From contig JBLXFH010000001.1 of the NCBI GenBank assembly GCA_048262255.1, forward strand, positions 310,001 through 374,000: a DNA stretch of 64,000 nucleotides, read 5' to 3'. The first letter of the stretch is position 1, and every line of letters starts with the position of its first letter. The stretch comes from JABMNT01 sp048262255. Its GTDB lineage: Bacteria > Pseudomonadota > Alphaproteobacteria > Rhodospirillales > Casp-alpha2. The notes beneath the pieces are model-generated. The model did no database searches. It was not told where the DNA came from and was given only the letters and a program-made list of their open reading frames with translations. Shown here piece by piece: positions 34,301 to 42,470 of this stretch. The position numbers and the translations under genes were made by a program.

Positions 34301-36165
34301 TCCGGAATATCCTGCGGCTGATTATACCCCGGATAAGGCCAGGACTTTACCAGCTGCCAGCCATCCCGCTGTTTTTCCAGCAAGTGGGCATTGCGTTTGG
34401 GCAAATCAACGCCAAGGGCCGCAACAATAATATCGTTTTGGGTATGAACCCAGACATGTGTTGGCTTAGACGTTTCCAGGCCTTTCCGAACCGATTGCGG
34501 TGTAATCTTCATAAAGACATTGATATCACCAATCTGCGTGGCCGCCCCATAGAGTTGATAGCGCATCAGTTTCGCATAAAACCCGGCTGACAGGGGATCG
34601 AAGACATAAACACGGGCGCTCGCGGGCAACATGGTTGTCAGTTCTCTTCCCACCTCTTTGACAAATTGTTTTGGCAGCCGCAGATCAAAACGCAGCTTTG
34701 GCGCAAAAACCACAGGCAATACGACAACAATAACGATTGCCGCCTTGGCCAGATATGGCAGGACCCTCTCCATTCCCTCGGTGCGTTTCGCCTGCCATAA
34801 AACACTAAGCCCGTAAGCCGCGCAGAAAACCCCGAGATGGGCAATGTGAAGATTGTAGCGCCAATAAGAAAGCGCATGCAGCCCTGTATATCCTTTATGA
34901 ATAGCAAGATAAACAAACACCAAAAACAAATTATAACCAACAAAAGTGCTTCCGGCGATCAGGACAAAGCGATCAAACCGAGTCCGGTACCGGAACAAGG
35001 CAATAAAAGCCAGAACGCTGAGGACCAGCATCATTCCGAAATAGGCCCCTTTTTTTGTCATAATACTGGCAATGGTTGCCAAGGTATGCGGCATCTGGTG
35101 CCATTGCCACTCGTCAAAAGGCAGGATGGAGTGGGAGCCATGAGGAAGATGAATGGATGTATACCAACTCCATGCAATCAGGATAACGATCCCCGATACG
35201 GTCATTAACGGAAGCAGTTTCAAAAACCGCGACATCCGAATATCCGGGTCCCGCAACGCCGCGATCAAAACGCCGCCGAGCACACCAACCATCAAAACAA
35301 TTGTTGCTGGTTTCAGGTCCAGAAGAATCGTCAAAACCAGCCCCATTTGTAAGGCAAGAGTTCTGGCCTTGGCTTGATCGTTTTCAGACAAAGCCTGCAG
35401 GATCATCCAGCCAAGCAGACCGCACATGGCCGTGGCGGCCGCTACGGGAAGGTCGGCATAGGCGGTGAATATGATTTTTTGCACAAATGCCGTGCTGAAA
35501 ATGGTTACGGTCATGAACCCCAGCGCGCATAGTCCCCAGCCGGGACGCGCCTTGCGATCCAGCCCTGCCCCCTGGCGGATCACATCCAGCGCGGCAAGGC
35601 CTAAGGAAACGAGCAGCAGAATATGAAACAGCGGAGCTGCATTCTCGACAAAATGGTTCGCCGTTTTCGACACCAGATAAGGGATCAGCGACGCCCCGGT
35701 CGGATAGGCCGGATAGTCCGCCAGCGGCACCGGCAATCCAATTCCCGGAAACAGATCCACCTCGAACAGATATCGTGCCGCCAGCAACCAGTGCGAATAC
35801 TCATCCCATTGCGATGGTTGCATGGCAGAAATGAGGATGAACAACAGGCCGTTCATAAGAAGTATTTTGCCGGCTCCATCGGGCAGCAAACGGCCATCGC
35901 GACGCCATACATATACACCACTTCCCGCGGCGATAAACGCCAACGCCAGCGTTATGTATGTGAAGGGAAGCGATGTCAGGGTTCCAATCAGCGTGAATAT
36001 CAGGGCGACAACACCCCAGCCCGCCAACAGATCGGCAGGAGCGAAGCGCGCCCGTCCGCCGACCGCAGCGCCAATAACGCTCAGGGCGAGACCAACAATC
36101 AACACACCCGCAAGCCCCATCAGTTGTTGCAGGCTTGGGGAAAAATACGTCGTTAGAAATTCCAT
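34297..36165 (-). CDS. Polytopic membrane protein, GT-C glycosyltransferase-like
   Basis: A 622-aa inner-membrane protein with roughly a dozen hydrophobic helices in residues 10-480 and a soluble C-terminal domain of about 140 residues. The first large outer loop has WDEYSHW with an acidic pair at D121-E122. That placement is the hallmark of GT-C enzymes, which transfer sugars from polyprenyl-phosphate donors on the periplasmic side (PMT, ArnT and similar). Overall similarity is not strong, so the donor and acceptor are unknown. The gene overlaps the methyltransferase by 4 bp at the stops. Confidence 0.55.
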   Translation of the reverse strand: MEFLTTYFSPSLQQLMGLAGVLIVGLALSVIGAAVGGRARFAPADLLAGWGVVALIFTLIGTLTSLPFTYITLALAFIAAGSGVYVWRRDGRLLPDGAGKILLMNGLLFILISAMQPSQWDEYSHWLLAARYLFEVDLFPGIGLPVPLADYPAYPTGASLIPYLVSKTANHFVENAAPLFHILLLVSLGLAALDVIRQGAGLDRKARPGWGLCALGFMTVTIFSTAFVQKIIFTAYADLPVAAATAMCGLLGWMILQALSENDQAKARTLALQMGLVLTILLDLKPATIVLMVGVLGGVLIAALRDPDIRMSRFLKLLPLMTVSGIVILIAWSWYTSIHLPHGSHSILPFDEWQWHQMPHTLATIASIMTKKGAYFGMMLVLSVLAFIALFRYRTRFDRFVLIAGSTFVGYNLFLVFVYLAIHKGYTGLHALSYWRYNLHIAHLGVFCAAYGLSVLWQAKRTEGMERVLPYLAKAAIVIVVVLPVVFAPKLRFDLRLPKQFVKEVGRELTTMLPASARVYVFDPLSAGFYAKLMRYQLYGAATQIGDINVFMKITPQSVRKGLETSKPTHVWVHTQNDIIVAALGVDLPKRNAHLLEKQRDGWQLVKSWPYPGYNQPQDIPD

Positions 36166-36207
36166 GAAGGCAGCCGTCCTTTAGCGCTATGGGAACCGCT
36201 ACTTATC

Positions 36208-37854
36208 TCAATTGCCCCCGGCTTTCAATCGACTTGCAAGGTGGTGGGCGATCCGGTCTGCATTGGCCATCAAGCTGAACGTCGGGTTTTTGGCTGCGAC
36301 CTGATTGAGAACCGCACCGTCAACCACATAAAGTCCCTGCGTGTCCTGTAAGCGGCCATGAATATCCGTATGGATTTCGCCTTCCGCAGCGCTTCCATCC
36401 GCCCGCATGGGCAGGGTTCCGGCATAATGGATATCAGCCCCCGGTTCACTGGTCCTGACACCGCCGGGCAGAGCCGGCGCGCCGAGCCGACGGAACCCGG
36501 CGGCCAGGGTTTTGGCCGTCGCCTTGACGCGCTCATCCATGCCTGGGGCGTAAGCGCCCCGGATCAGCAGTTGAGACCGCCCTTGCAAGCGGCTCAGGCG
36601 CAGTCGGTTGTGGCTGAATTTTCCCGGCAGAAAACAGTTGGCGACGAGTAGGGCGGGTTGCAGGGCCCGGACGACGGCGATGGCAGCGGGGCGGCTCAGC
36701 GGCAGGTGCCGGATGAATTCCGAGGCCGGCAGGCCCGAGGCGGCGAAAATCACGCCGTGCGCATAACTGCCTTCCAGCGCTGATGCGTGCAGGGTGAAAC
36801 CCAGTTGACCGAGGGCAAAGTTTCGTTCCGGCAGGGCACCCCCAAAAAAGCGGGGCGAGAACAGTGGCAGGGCCAAAGTCGGGTTGGAATAAAGCGGAAT
36901 TTCCTGATCGAATGCCTGCAGATGCTGCAGCGCCAACCGGGTCGAGCCAAGGGTCCCGGCCGCCAGCACAACGGTGGCACTTTCATAAGACTCAAGATCG
37001 CCGTTCCGGTCCGTCGTGTGCACCACGTAACCCGCCCCGGATGTCTCCACCGCATCGACAAAAACCCCGGACCGGTAATCAAAATTCAATTGTGCCTGCA
37101 AGTCGCTGACTTCCAGCGCCGCATTGTAAATGGCGCCGCGCTGGCACCCCCACAGACACATGTCATCCAGCGCACAGGCACCGCGCCCGCCCAAAGCTTC
37201 AGATAGCACCGCATTGCGGGCCCGCCCGATGCGCAGACCGAGCGCATTGACCCGATGCTTTTTGCGGCCATAGGCAGCGAACAGGTGATCAGCCCGCGCA
37301 TCCAGAGCCAATGCCGGTTGCAGCGGCACGTCATCGCCATAAAAAGCCGCCAAATCATCATCAGACGAACCGCTGATCCCGATGCGCGCCGCAACACGCG
37401 CCGCCGACGGTGCCAGATCAGCACGTGTGATGGGGAAATCCTCCAGATCCGCATCGTCATAGACGTAAGCGCCGGCCCCCCAGACGTTCGACAGGCCACC
37501 TCGCGCCAGCGAGCCCACCGCCTGGAAATTTTCGGTTTGAATGGCGGAACGCGTCAAAAAATCTTCAAAAACAAATTGCTGAGCGGGGACTTTCAGTTTC
37601 GGCGAGACCAGTCCGCGCGGGCGCAGCGCCGAAAAGTCTTCGCCCAGAAACCGCTTCCACTGGGCGGCGTCTTCGCTGCGGATCTCTTTCAGGGACCGCA
37701 CATCGGCGGGTTCGGGCATCTCCTCACCGGACGTTTTTCCGCTATCAAGCATCAAAACCCTGCAACCGGCCTCAACCAATGGCCAGGCAGCGGACACCCC
37801 GGCCGGACCGCTGCCGATGATAATTACGTCGGGCTTGGGGATGGCACCACTCAT
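36208..37854 (-). CDS. GMC-type FAD-dependent oxidoreductase
   Basis: A 548-aa flavoprotein. The FAD motif VIIIGSGPAGVSAAWPL lies at residues 10-26 and the GMC second motif at about 110-125 (SLARGGLSNVWGAGAY). The active-site histidine is probably that in IHYAGTLPM, with a C-terminal VVDGAVLNQVAAKNPTFSLM that takes the place of the usual N-T-N-S-P. The ATG at 37854 overlaps the stop of the upstream epimerase gene by 4 bases (ATGA); a GTG four codons earlier is also open. Cytosolic by sequence. The substrate is probably a sugar or alcohol linked to the neighbouring epimerase (inference). Confidence 0.8.
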   Translation of the reverse strand: MSGAIPKPDVIIIGSGPAGVSAAWPLVEAGCRVLMLDSGKTSGEEMPEPADVRSLKEIRSEDAAQWKRFLGEDFSALRPRGLVSPKLKVPAQQFVFEDFLTRSAIQTENFQAVGSLARGGLSNVWGAGAYVYDDADLEDFPITRADLAPSAARVAARIGISGSSDDDLAAFYGDDVPLQPALALDARADHLFAAYGRKKHRVNALGLRIGRARNAVLSEALGGRGACALDDMCLWGCQRGAIYNAALEVSDLQAQLNFDYRSGVFVDAVETSGAGYVVHTTDRNGDLESYESATVVLAAGTLGSTRLALQHLQAFDQEIPLYSNPTLALPLFSPRFFGGALPERNFALGQLGFTLHASALEGSYAHGVIFAASGLPASEFIRHLPLSRPAAIAVVRALQPALLVANCFLPGKFSHNRLRLSRLQGRSQLLIRGAYAPGMDERVKATAKTLAAGFRRLGAPALPGGVRTSEPGADIHYAGTLPMRADGSAAEGEIHTDIHGRLQDTQGLYVVDGAVLNQVAAKNPTFSLMANADRIAHHLASRLKAGGN

Positions 37855-39113
37855 CGCCGCAGCCACCGTAGTGGAAGAATCAGGCCTTCCAGCACCAGCA
37901 GCCCGCCGAGACAGAGCAGCAGGGCAATCCGGTTTTCCGGCGTATAGGCGGCAAACCGCCGCGCGCCCTCAGGCGACATCTCGAGGATCGACACGGCGAT
38001 ATTGAGGCGGCGAGTGAGCGGCGACGGCGGACCACCGAACGGTTCGCAGAAGCGCAGCAACGCCGGCCATGCCCGGACAATTGCCGAAAAGCCGAGCGGT
38101 GCGCCACCCTCCAGCGACCGGACCGCCCGCACATACCGGCGCAGCAGGGCGAAAGGCGCAGGACGCCCACCAATGTAACGCAGCACGATCCGCGCTTCGA
38201 CCAGCAATGGGCGTATACGCCCCTCGCGCAAACCTTCCGCCAGGGGGCACAATGTCATTTCCAACGCCTGCAGACTGTCCGCTGTCTCCATGGACACAAT
38301 CTCCGTCAGGCCGCGGATGCGGTCTTCCGGCACATCGGGCAGGCCCGGCATCCAGCGGCACAGGCGGGCTGCCAAAAGGGTAATGGAAAGCGGTACGGGC
38401 AGGGTCCGGATATGGCGGTCATAGCGATTGTGCGCGAGACTTTTCAGGAAGTCCCGATAGGACAGGGGTAGAGGTGCTGCGATATTGTAGGCGGCGCGGC
38501 GTATTTTGCCGCTCCCAATCCAGATCAAAGCCCGGCATAGATCGTCCACATGCACCGGCTGTATCTCCGTGGTGCGGCCGATGACCGGGACAACGGGCAG
38601 GCTTTGCACCAGTTTGCAGAGCATGCCAAATGCCCCCCGGGGATCGCCGCCATAGACAAACCCCGGCCGGACGATCACCCCGCCCACAGTTGTCACAAGC
38701 GCTTCAATGCGCGCCTTGACCCGCCCGTAGGCAGTCGGCGCCTCCGGTCGGGCCGACTGGCTGGAGACATAGATAAAAGTCATTTCCGGCTTCTGCCCGA
38801 TCGCCGCAAGCAGACGCGCCGTGCCCGCCTCATTCAGGCTTTCCGTTTCTTCATCGTCCATCACATGGGCCAGATGCACGAGGGCCTCCGCATCATCCAA
38901 CGCCCCGGCGGGCACGGCATCGGCCAGATCATAGGTAAGGAATGTGTAATCTACCGGGTTGAGGCCTTGGGGGCGGGTCCGACCCAGAACCGTCAGACCA
39001 TACCCTTCGGCAAGGAGTCTCTGGCACAACCGAATGCCGATATAACCACCCCCACCGGTCACCACAAAGCGCTTCGGCCGGGTGGTGTCTGTTGTCAGGC
39101 GGTCCCCGTTCAT
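37851..39113 (-). CDS. NAD-dependent epimerase/dehydratase with C-terminal membrane segment
   Basis: A 420-aa extended SDR. NAD motif RFVVTGGGGYIGIRLCQRL (residues 15-33), the catalytic YVSSQSARPEAPTAYGRVKA with Ser and Tyr-x-x-x-Lys (Y-G-R-V-K), and PVIGRTTEIQPVHVDDLCR. The SDR part ends near residue 300. A C-terminal extension of about 120 residues ends in a hydrophobic helix (ALLLCLGGLLVLEGLILPL) capped by RWLRR, which would tie the enzyme to the membrane. It overlaps the kinase stop by one base and the GMC start by four, so the three genes are coupled. Confidence 0.78.
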   Translation of the reverse strand: MNGDRLTTDTTRPKRFVVTGGGGYIGIRLCQRLLAEGYGLTVLGRTRPQGLNPVDYTFLTYDLADAVPAGALDDAEALVHLAHVMDDEETESLNEAGTARLLAAIGQKPEMTFIYVSSQSARPEAPTAYGRVKARIEALVTTVGGVIVRPGFVYGGDPRGAFGMLCKLVQSLPVVPVIGRTTEIQPVHVDDLCRALIWIGSGKIRRAAYNIAAPLPLSYRDFLKSLAHNRYDRHIRTLPVPLSITLLAARLCRWMPGLPDVPEDRIRGLTEIVSMETADSLQALEMTLCPLAEGLREGRIRPLLVEARIVLRYIGGRPAPFALLRRYVRAVRSLEGGAPLGFSAIVRAWPALLRFCEPFGGPPSPLTRRLNIAVSILEMSPEGARRFAAYTPENRIALLLCLGGLLVLEGLILPLRWLRR

Positions 39114-40027
39114 CAGCGCCCAATCAGGGTTTTGACGGCATCCGGCCCCGGGATCGAGGCGATGGCTCCATAGCCGGTGGTTGACAGGGCCGCCGCTGCG
39201 TTGGCGTAAACGGCCGCCTCAAACGCCGGTTCACCCGCCGCAATGCGGGCCAGAAAGGCCCCGTCAAAAGTATCACCGGCGCCGGTCGCATCGATACAGT
39301 CCACCTTGTGCGGCGGCAGATGATGGCGTTCCGAAGCGGTTGCGATGATCGCCCCCTGCTCGCCCAAAGTGAGCGCCACGGTGCCAACGCCCAGCTCCAG
39401 ATACAAATCAACAATGGCGTTGGGATCTTCAAGGCCGGTCAGGGCCTGCGCATCTTCAAGACCGGGCAGGATGATATCGCTCATGGCCGCAGTGCGCTGG
39501 ATGATTGCCGTGGCCCGGTCCAGCGGCCAGAGCGACAGGCGTAAATTGGTATCGTAGGACACCGTCACCCCGGCCTCTTTTGCCATCTGGATGGCGGCGA
39601 ACACGGCGTCGCAGGCGCTGTCGCTGATCGCCTGGCTGATCGCGGATATATGCAGGATTTTCGCCGCCTGAATGGCGGCTTTCGGCATCTCGTCGGGTGT
39701 CATCTGGCTGGCCGCCGAACTTTTCCGGTAATAGGTGAAGTGATGGCCATCAACGCCGTGGGTGACAAAATAGATGCCCGTCGGCATGCCATCCTTGCGC
39801 ACGACTGTCGAAATATCAACGCCTTCATCGGCCCACATGCCCGCCAGCAGATCACCAAAGGCATCGGACCCGAGCGCCGATATGTAACCAACCCGTGCGC
39901 CCTGCCGGGCGGCAGCCACGGCGCAGTTCGACGTATCGCCGCCAAAACCCGCCTCATAGGCTTTGCCGGTGCGCGACTGATTAAACTCGACCATCGCTTC
40001 GCCAAGACTTATAATATCCAAACCCAC
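39113..40027 (-). CDS. kdgK: PfkB-family sugar kinase (2-dehydro-3-deoxygluconokinase-like)
   Basis: A 304-aa ribokinase-fold enzyme. The N-terminus ISLGEAMVEF and the C-terminal PfkB signature DATGAGDTFDGAFLARIAAG (catalytic Asp and anion hole GAGD) are clear. The GGDTSNCA segment matches KDG kinases. It should phosphorylate 2-dehydro-3-deoxy-gluconate (or -galactonate). The start is GTG at 40027, backed by GGAGGCGACG upstream. It is divergent from the aldolase gene at 40121, with 93 bp between them, forming the two last steps of a modified Entner-Doudoroff route. The two downstream genes are coupled to it. Confidence 0.8.
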   Translation of the reverse strand: MGLDIISLGEAMVEFNQSRTGKAYEAGFGGDTSNCAVAAARQGARVGYISALGSDAFGDLLAGMWADEGVDISTVVRKDGMPTGIYFVTHGVDGHHFTYYRKSSAASQMTPDEMPKAAIQAAKILHISAISQAISDSACDAVFAAIQMAKEAGVTVSYDTNLRLSLWPLDRATAIIQRTAAMSDIILPGLEDAQALTGLEDPNAIVDLYLELGVGTVALTLGEQGAIIATASERHHLPPHKVDCIDATGAGDTFDGAFLARIAAGEPAFEAAVYANAAAALSTTGYGAIASIPGPDAVKTLIGR

Positions 40028-40120
40028 CGTCGCCTCCGATTACAAATGACGCATCTGAGGTAGCGGAATTCACCCGCCCGTTCAATAGACCAATCCAAAC
40101 GCCCAGGAGCCTTTCTTTCA

Positions 40121-40753
40121 ATGACCGATATTTTTGACGCCGCCGTTTCCGCCATGCCATTGGTTGCCGTGCTGCGCGGCATCACGCCCGACGAAGCCAT
40201 TCCGGTGGCCGATGCGCTGACCAGCGCCGGTTTCAAAATCCTTGAAGTGACGCTTAATTCACCCGACCCTTTCAACAGCATCGAACAACTGGTCAAGCAT
40301 TGCGCCGATGATGTGCTTGTCGGCGCCGGTACAGTTCTGGAAGCCGATGACACCGACCGCCTCGCCGCCATTGGTGCCAAGCTGGTGATTACCCCCAATA
40401 CGGACGTCGATGTGATCAAAGGCGCTGTGCGGAATAATCTGATCCCGGTGATCGGCTGCATGACCCCATCGGAAGCTTTGCTCGCCGTTAAATCAGGCGC
40501 CCGTGCCATCAAGATTTTCCCGGCGACACGCTTGGGCCCGGCATACCTCAAAGACATTGGCGCCGTCCTGCCGAAGGGTATGCAGATGATCCCGACCGGC
40601 GGCGTCACCACCGCCAATCTGAAAGAATTTTTCGATGCCGGTGCCGCTGGCGTCGGCCTCGGCTCCAATCTCTACAAAGCGGGCCGCCCGGCCGACGAGA
40701 TTCACAAGATCGCGCTTGAGCTGGTGGCCGAATACAAAAAGCTGAACAGATGA
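40121..40753 (+). CDS. dgoA: 2-dehydro-3-deoxy-6-phosphogalactonate/phosphogluconate aldolase
   Basis: A 210-aa class I aldolase of the KDPG family. Signatures: VAVLRGITPDEA, EVTLNSPDPF (the N-S-P form typical of DgoA), VGAGTVL, and the Schiff-base lysine in AIKIFPATRLGP (about residue 127). It splits the phosphorylated keto-deoxy acid into pyruvate and glyceraldehyde 3-phosphate. The CCCAGGAGC ribosome site precedes the ATG. It is divergent from the kinase at 39113, and both probably answer to one inducer. The dehydratase that would supply the substrate is not in the window. Confidence 0.88.
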   Translation: MTDIFDAAVSAMPLVAVLRGITPDEAIPVADALTSAGFKILEVTLNSPDPFNSIEQLVKHCADDVLVGAGTVLEADDTDRLAAIGAKLVITPNTDVDVIKGAVRNNLIPVIGCMTPSEALLAVKSGARAIKIFPATRLGPAYLKDIGAVLPKGMQMIPTGGVTTANLKEFFDAGAAGVGLGSNLYKAGRPADEIHKIALELVAEYKKLNR

Positions 40754-40844
40754 TGGAAATCGTTCTATTGGTGTCAATTAGGATATTTTGTAAATGTCCA
40801 TAACCAATTTTTACGATGTCCTCAGGCAATAAGGAATCACATCC

Positions 40845-41101
40845 ATGGATTGGGTATTAATTATACTGGCATCTGCAGTTCCATTAGTTGTCGCTGGAGG
40901 CCTGCTAGAACGTATTTTGAATAAAAAGGTATTGGTTGGCAATTCATCCGCTTCATACTTATCGCAACAGGCTTACCGATAATTGGCTTACCGATAATTG
41001 GCTTACTAGCTTCGAAGGGAATAGTTTCTGGCGATGTCGTATATACATTGATAGCGGCATCGTTAGGTTTTGCTTTTGGTCGAGCAGGGAAAGACGAATA
41101 A
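40845..41101 (+). pseudogene. Small two- to three-helix membrane protein, frameshifted in an A-tract
   Basis: An AAGGA ribosome site (40831) precedes an ATG that reads MDWVLIILASAVPLVVAGGL and LERILNKK, then stops at 40980-40982. Moving back by one base at the A5 run 40923-40927 continues as GIGWQFIRFILIATGLPIIG through two more hydrophobic stretches to GRAGKDE and the TAA at 41099. The full product would be 85 aa. This looks like a real small membrane gene broken by one missing A; the sequence AAAAAG could also allow a -1 ribosomal shift giving the same product. No family name is recognised. Confidence 0.65.
40970..41006 (+). repeat. 15-bp tandem repeat, 2.5 copies, in frame
   Basis: GGCTTACCGATAATT occurs at 40970-40984 and 40985-40999, followed by a partial copy GGCTTAC. 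In the shifted frame it encodes GLPII twice, so the copy number changes the protein by five residues. It lies in the second membrane helix of the frameshifted gene. Looks like a recent slip duplication. Confidence 0.9.
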
Positions 41102-41190
41102 AGATTGCATAAACACTGTAAATTACGGATTATGGAGCCTCTATAGTCATAATTATATTTATTATGTCTAATAATTACGTGGCCGATTCA

Positions 41191-41240
41191 GGGCCGTTAC
41201 CTTTTCCTTAGTGGGGCGTGAGGTAACGGCCCTTGCTTTT
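41191..41240 (+). terminator. Rho-independent terminator
   Basis: GGGCCGTTACC (41191-41201) and GGTAACGGCCC (41222-41232) form a perfect 11-bp stem with a 20-nt loop, followed by TTGCTTTT. It lies 90 bp after the frameshifted small gene. The region 41102-41444 (343 bp) otherwise holds no gene, only this terminator and the promoter at 41384. Confidence 0.7.
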
Positions 41241-41383
41241 ATTCATGGCCCCTGCCGTCGCTCGACAAATCCGACAAGGGCTCAAAACTCTTCTCATGAT
41301 GAATCCCCTCATTCAATTCTTGTGATTTGGACATAATTTTGGACATTTGTCAACTGCCTATTTAGTCATATTTCTTTTTTGTC

Positions 41384-41412
41384 TTGATTGTTCTCATTTT
41401 TGCGTGTATAAA
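41384..41412 (+). promoter_or_regulatory. Sigma70-like promoter of the unknown 329-aa gene
   Basis: TTGATT (41384-41389), a 17-bp spacer and TATAAA (41407-41412) match vegetative promoter spacing. The start point would fall near 41419, about 26 bases before the ATG, leaving a short leader with AAGAGGG as ribosome site. Confidence 0.55.
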
Positions 41413-41444
41413 ATCCTTGCGCTTATCGAAAAGAGGGTTTGATT

Positions 41445-42434
41445 ATGAATGAAGCAGAAGCACAAAAAACCACGCCTAAACGCCGAACTGGACGAAGCCC
41501 TGCATATCCTGTTTTTTCCGTAGAAAAAGCAATTAATCAGACAAATGCTTTTTTTACTCAAGAAGGTGAGTATGCCGCGCCTTTAGTCTCGGCCTTTAAA
41601 TCATGGGGATACAGTATAAAAAGCAGCGGGGGGCGACAAACACTCTCAACCCTCAAATACTATGGCCTAATTGATGTTACAGGTGAAGGCGATTCACGAA
41701 AAATTAAAATTAGTGAGATTGCCCGCCGGATTTTGTTGGACCAACGAGAAGATCAAACCGAAAAAAAACAACTTATCCGAAAGGTTGCCCTAAATCCTTC
41801 AGCACACAAGACGCTATATGATGAATATCCAAATGGTTTAGCTTCAGATGATTCTGTCCGGCATTTTCTGGTATTTTCTGAGAAATTCAAGCAAGATGCA
41901 GCAAATGAACTTATAGCAGAATTTAAAGAAACGTCTGAGTTTGCAGGACTTTATAAACAAGACCAATCTCCCATTACTTATGAAGACGACAACACAGACA
42001 CCTCCGACAATAGTAAAATAATATCATTTGAAATTGGTGAATTTGTAAACTGGGAGTCTAATCACCAGGTTCAATGGCCAACGCCTCGTAAAATAATAGC
42101 CGTTGATGCTGACGAAAATGGCAACAAATATCTCCAGGTTATTGATAAAGAGGGAGGGAACGGTTGGATTCCTGCTACACAAGCAATCAAAGATGAAGAG
42201 AGTGAGATTCACGACACGAAGACTTTCTTGCCTCCTCCGCCGTTCGAACCATCCACCAAGCATCCCGCTCATAAGGATGCTGTCCTTGAGGGATGGCATG
42301 AAGAACGACTAATTGATGACGGTGGAGATGAAATTCTTATCCGTTATAATGGTGACCCAACTCTTGAGCGCTACAAGTTTATTCGCGACTATCTCGAATT
42401 TAAGATTAGTCGTCTGCAGACGAAGATGGAGTGA
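41445..42434 (+). CDS. Unknown protein of AT-rich insert, possible winged-helix N-terminus
   Basis: A 329-aa protein not recognised. The ATG at 41445 (MNEAEAQKTTPKRRTG) has AAGAGGG seven bases upstream; a TTG two codons earlier is less likely. Residues 20-110 could be a winged helix: SPAYPVFSVEKAINQTNAFF, KSSGGRQTLSTLKYYGLIDV, KIKISEIARRILLDQREDQ. A middle part (FEIGEFVNWESNHQVQWPTP, RKIIAVDADENGNKYLQVID) looks like a small beta domain. The C-terminus, with ERYKFIRDYLEFKISRLQ, is helical. Base composition is clearly AT-richer than its neighbours, so recent transfer is likely. No toxin, nuclease or phage motif is visible. Confidence 0.7.
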   Translation: MNEAEAQKTTPKRRTGRSPAYPVFSVEKAINQTNAFFTQEGEYAAPLVSAFKSWGYSIKSSGGRQTLSTLKYYGLIDVTGEGDSRKIKISEIARRILLDQREDQTEKKQLIRKVALNPSAHKTLYDEYPNGLASDDSVRHFLVFSEKFKQDAANELIAEFKETSEFAGLYKQDQSPITYEDDNTDTSDNSKIISFEIGEFVNWESNHQVQWPTPRKIIAVDADENGNKYLQVIDKEGGNGWIPATQAIKDEESEIHDTKTFLPPPPFEPSTKHPAHKDAVLEGWHEERLIDDGGDEILIRYNGDPTLERYKFIRDYLEFKISRLQTKME

Positions 42435-42470
42435 AAAAAGCATATATAAAAAGGTAAGCATTGAAATTTC

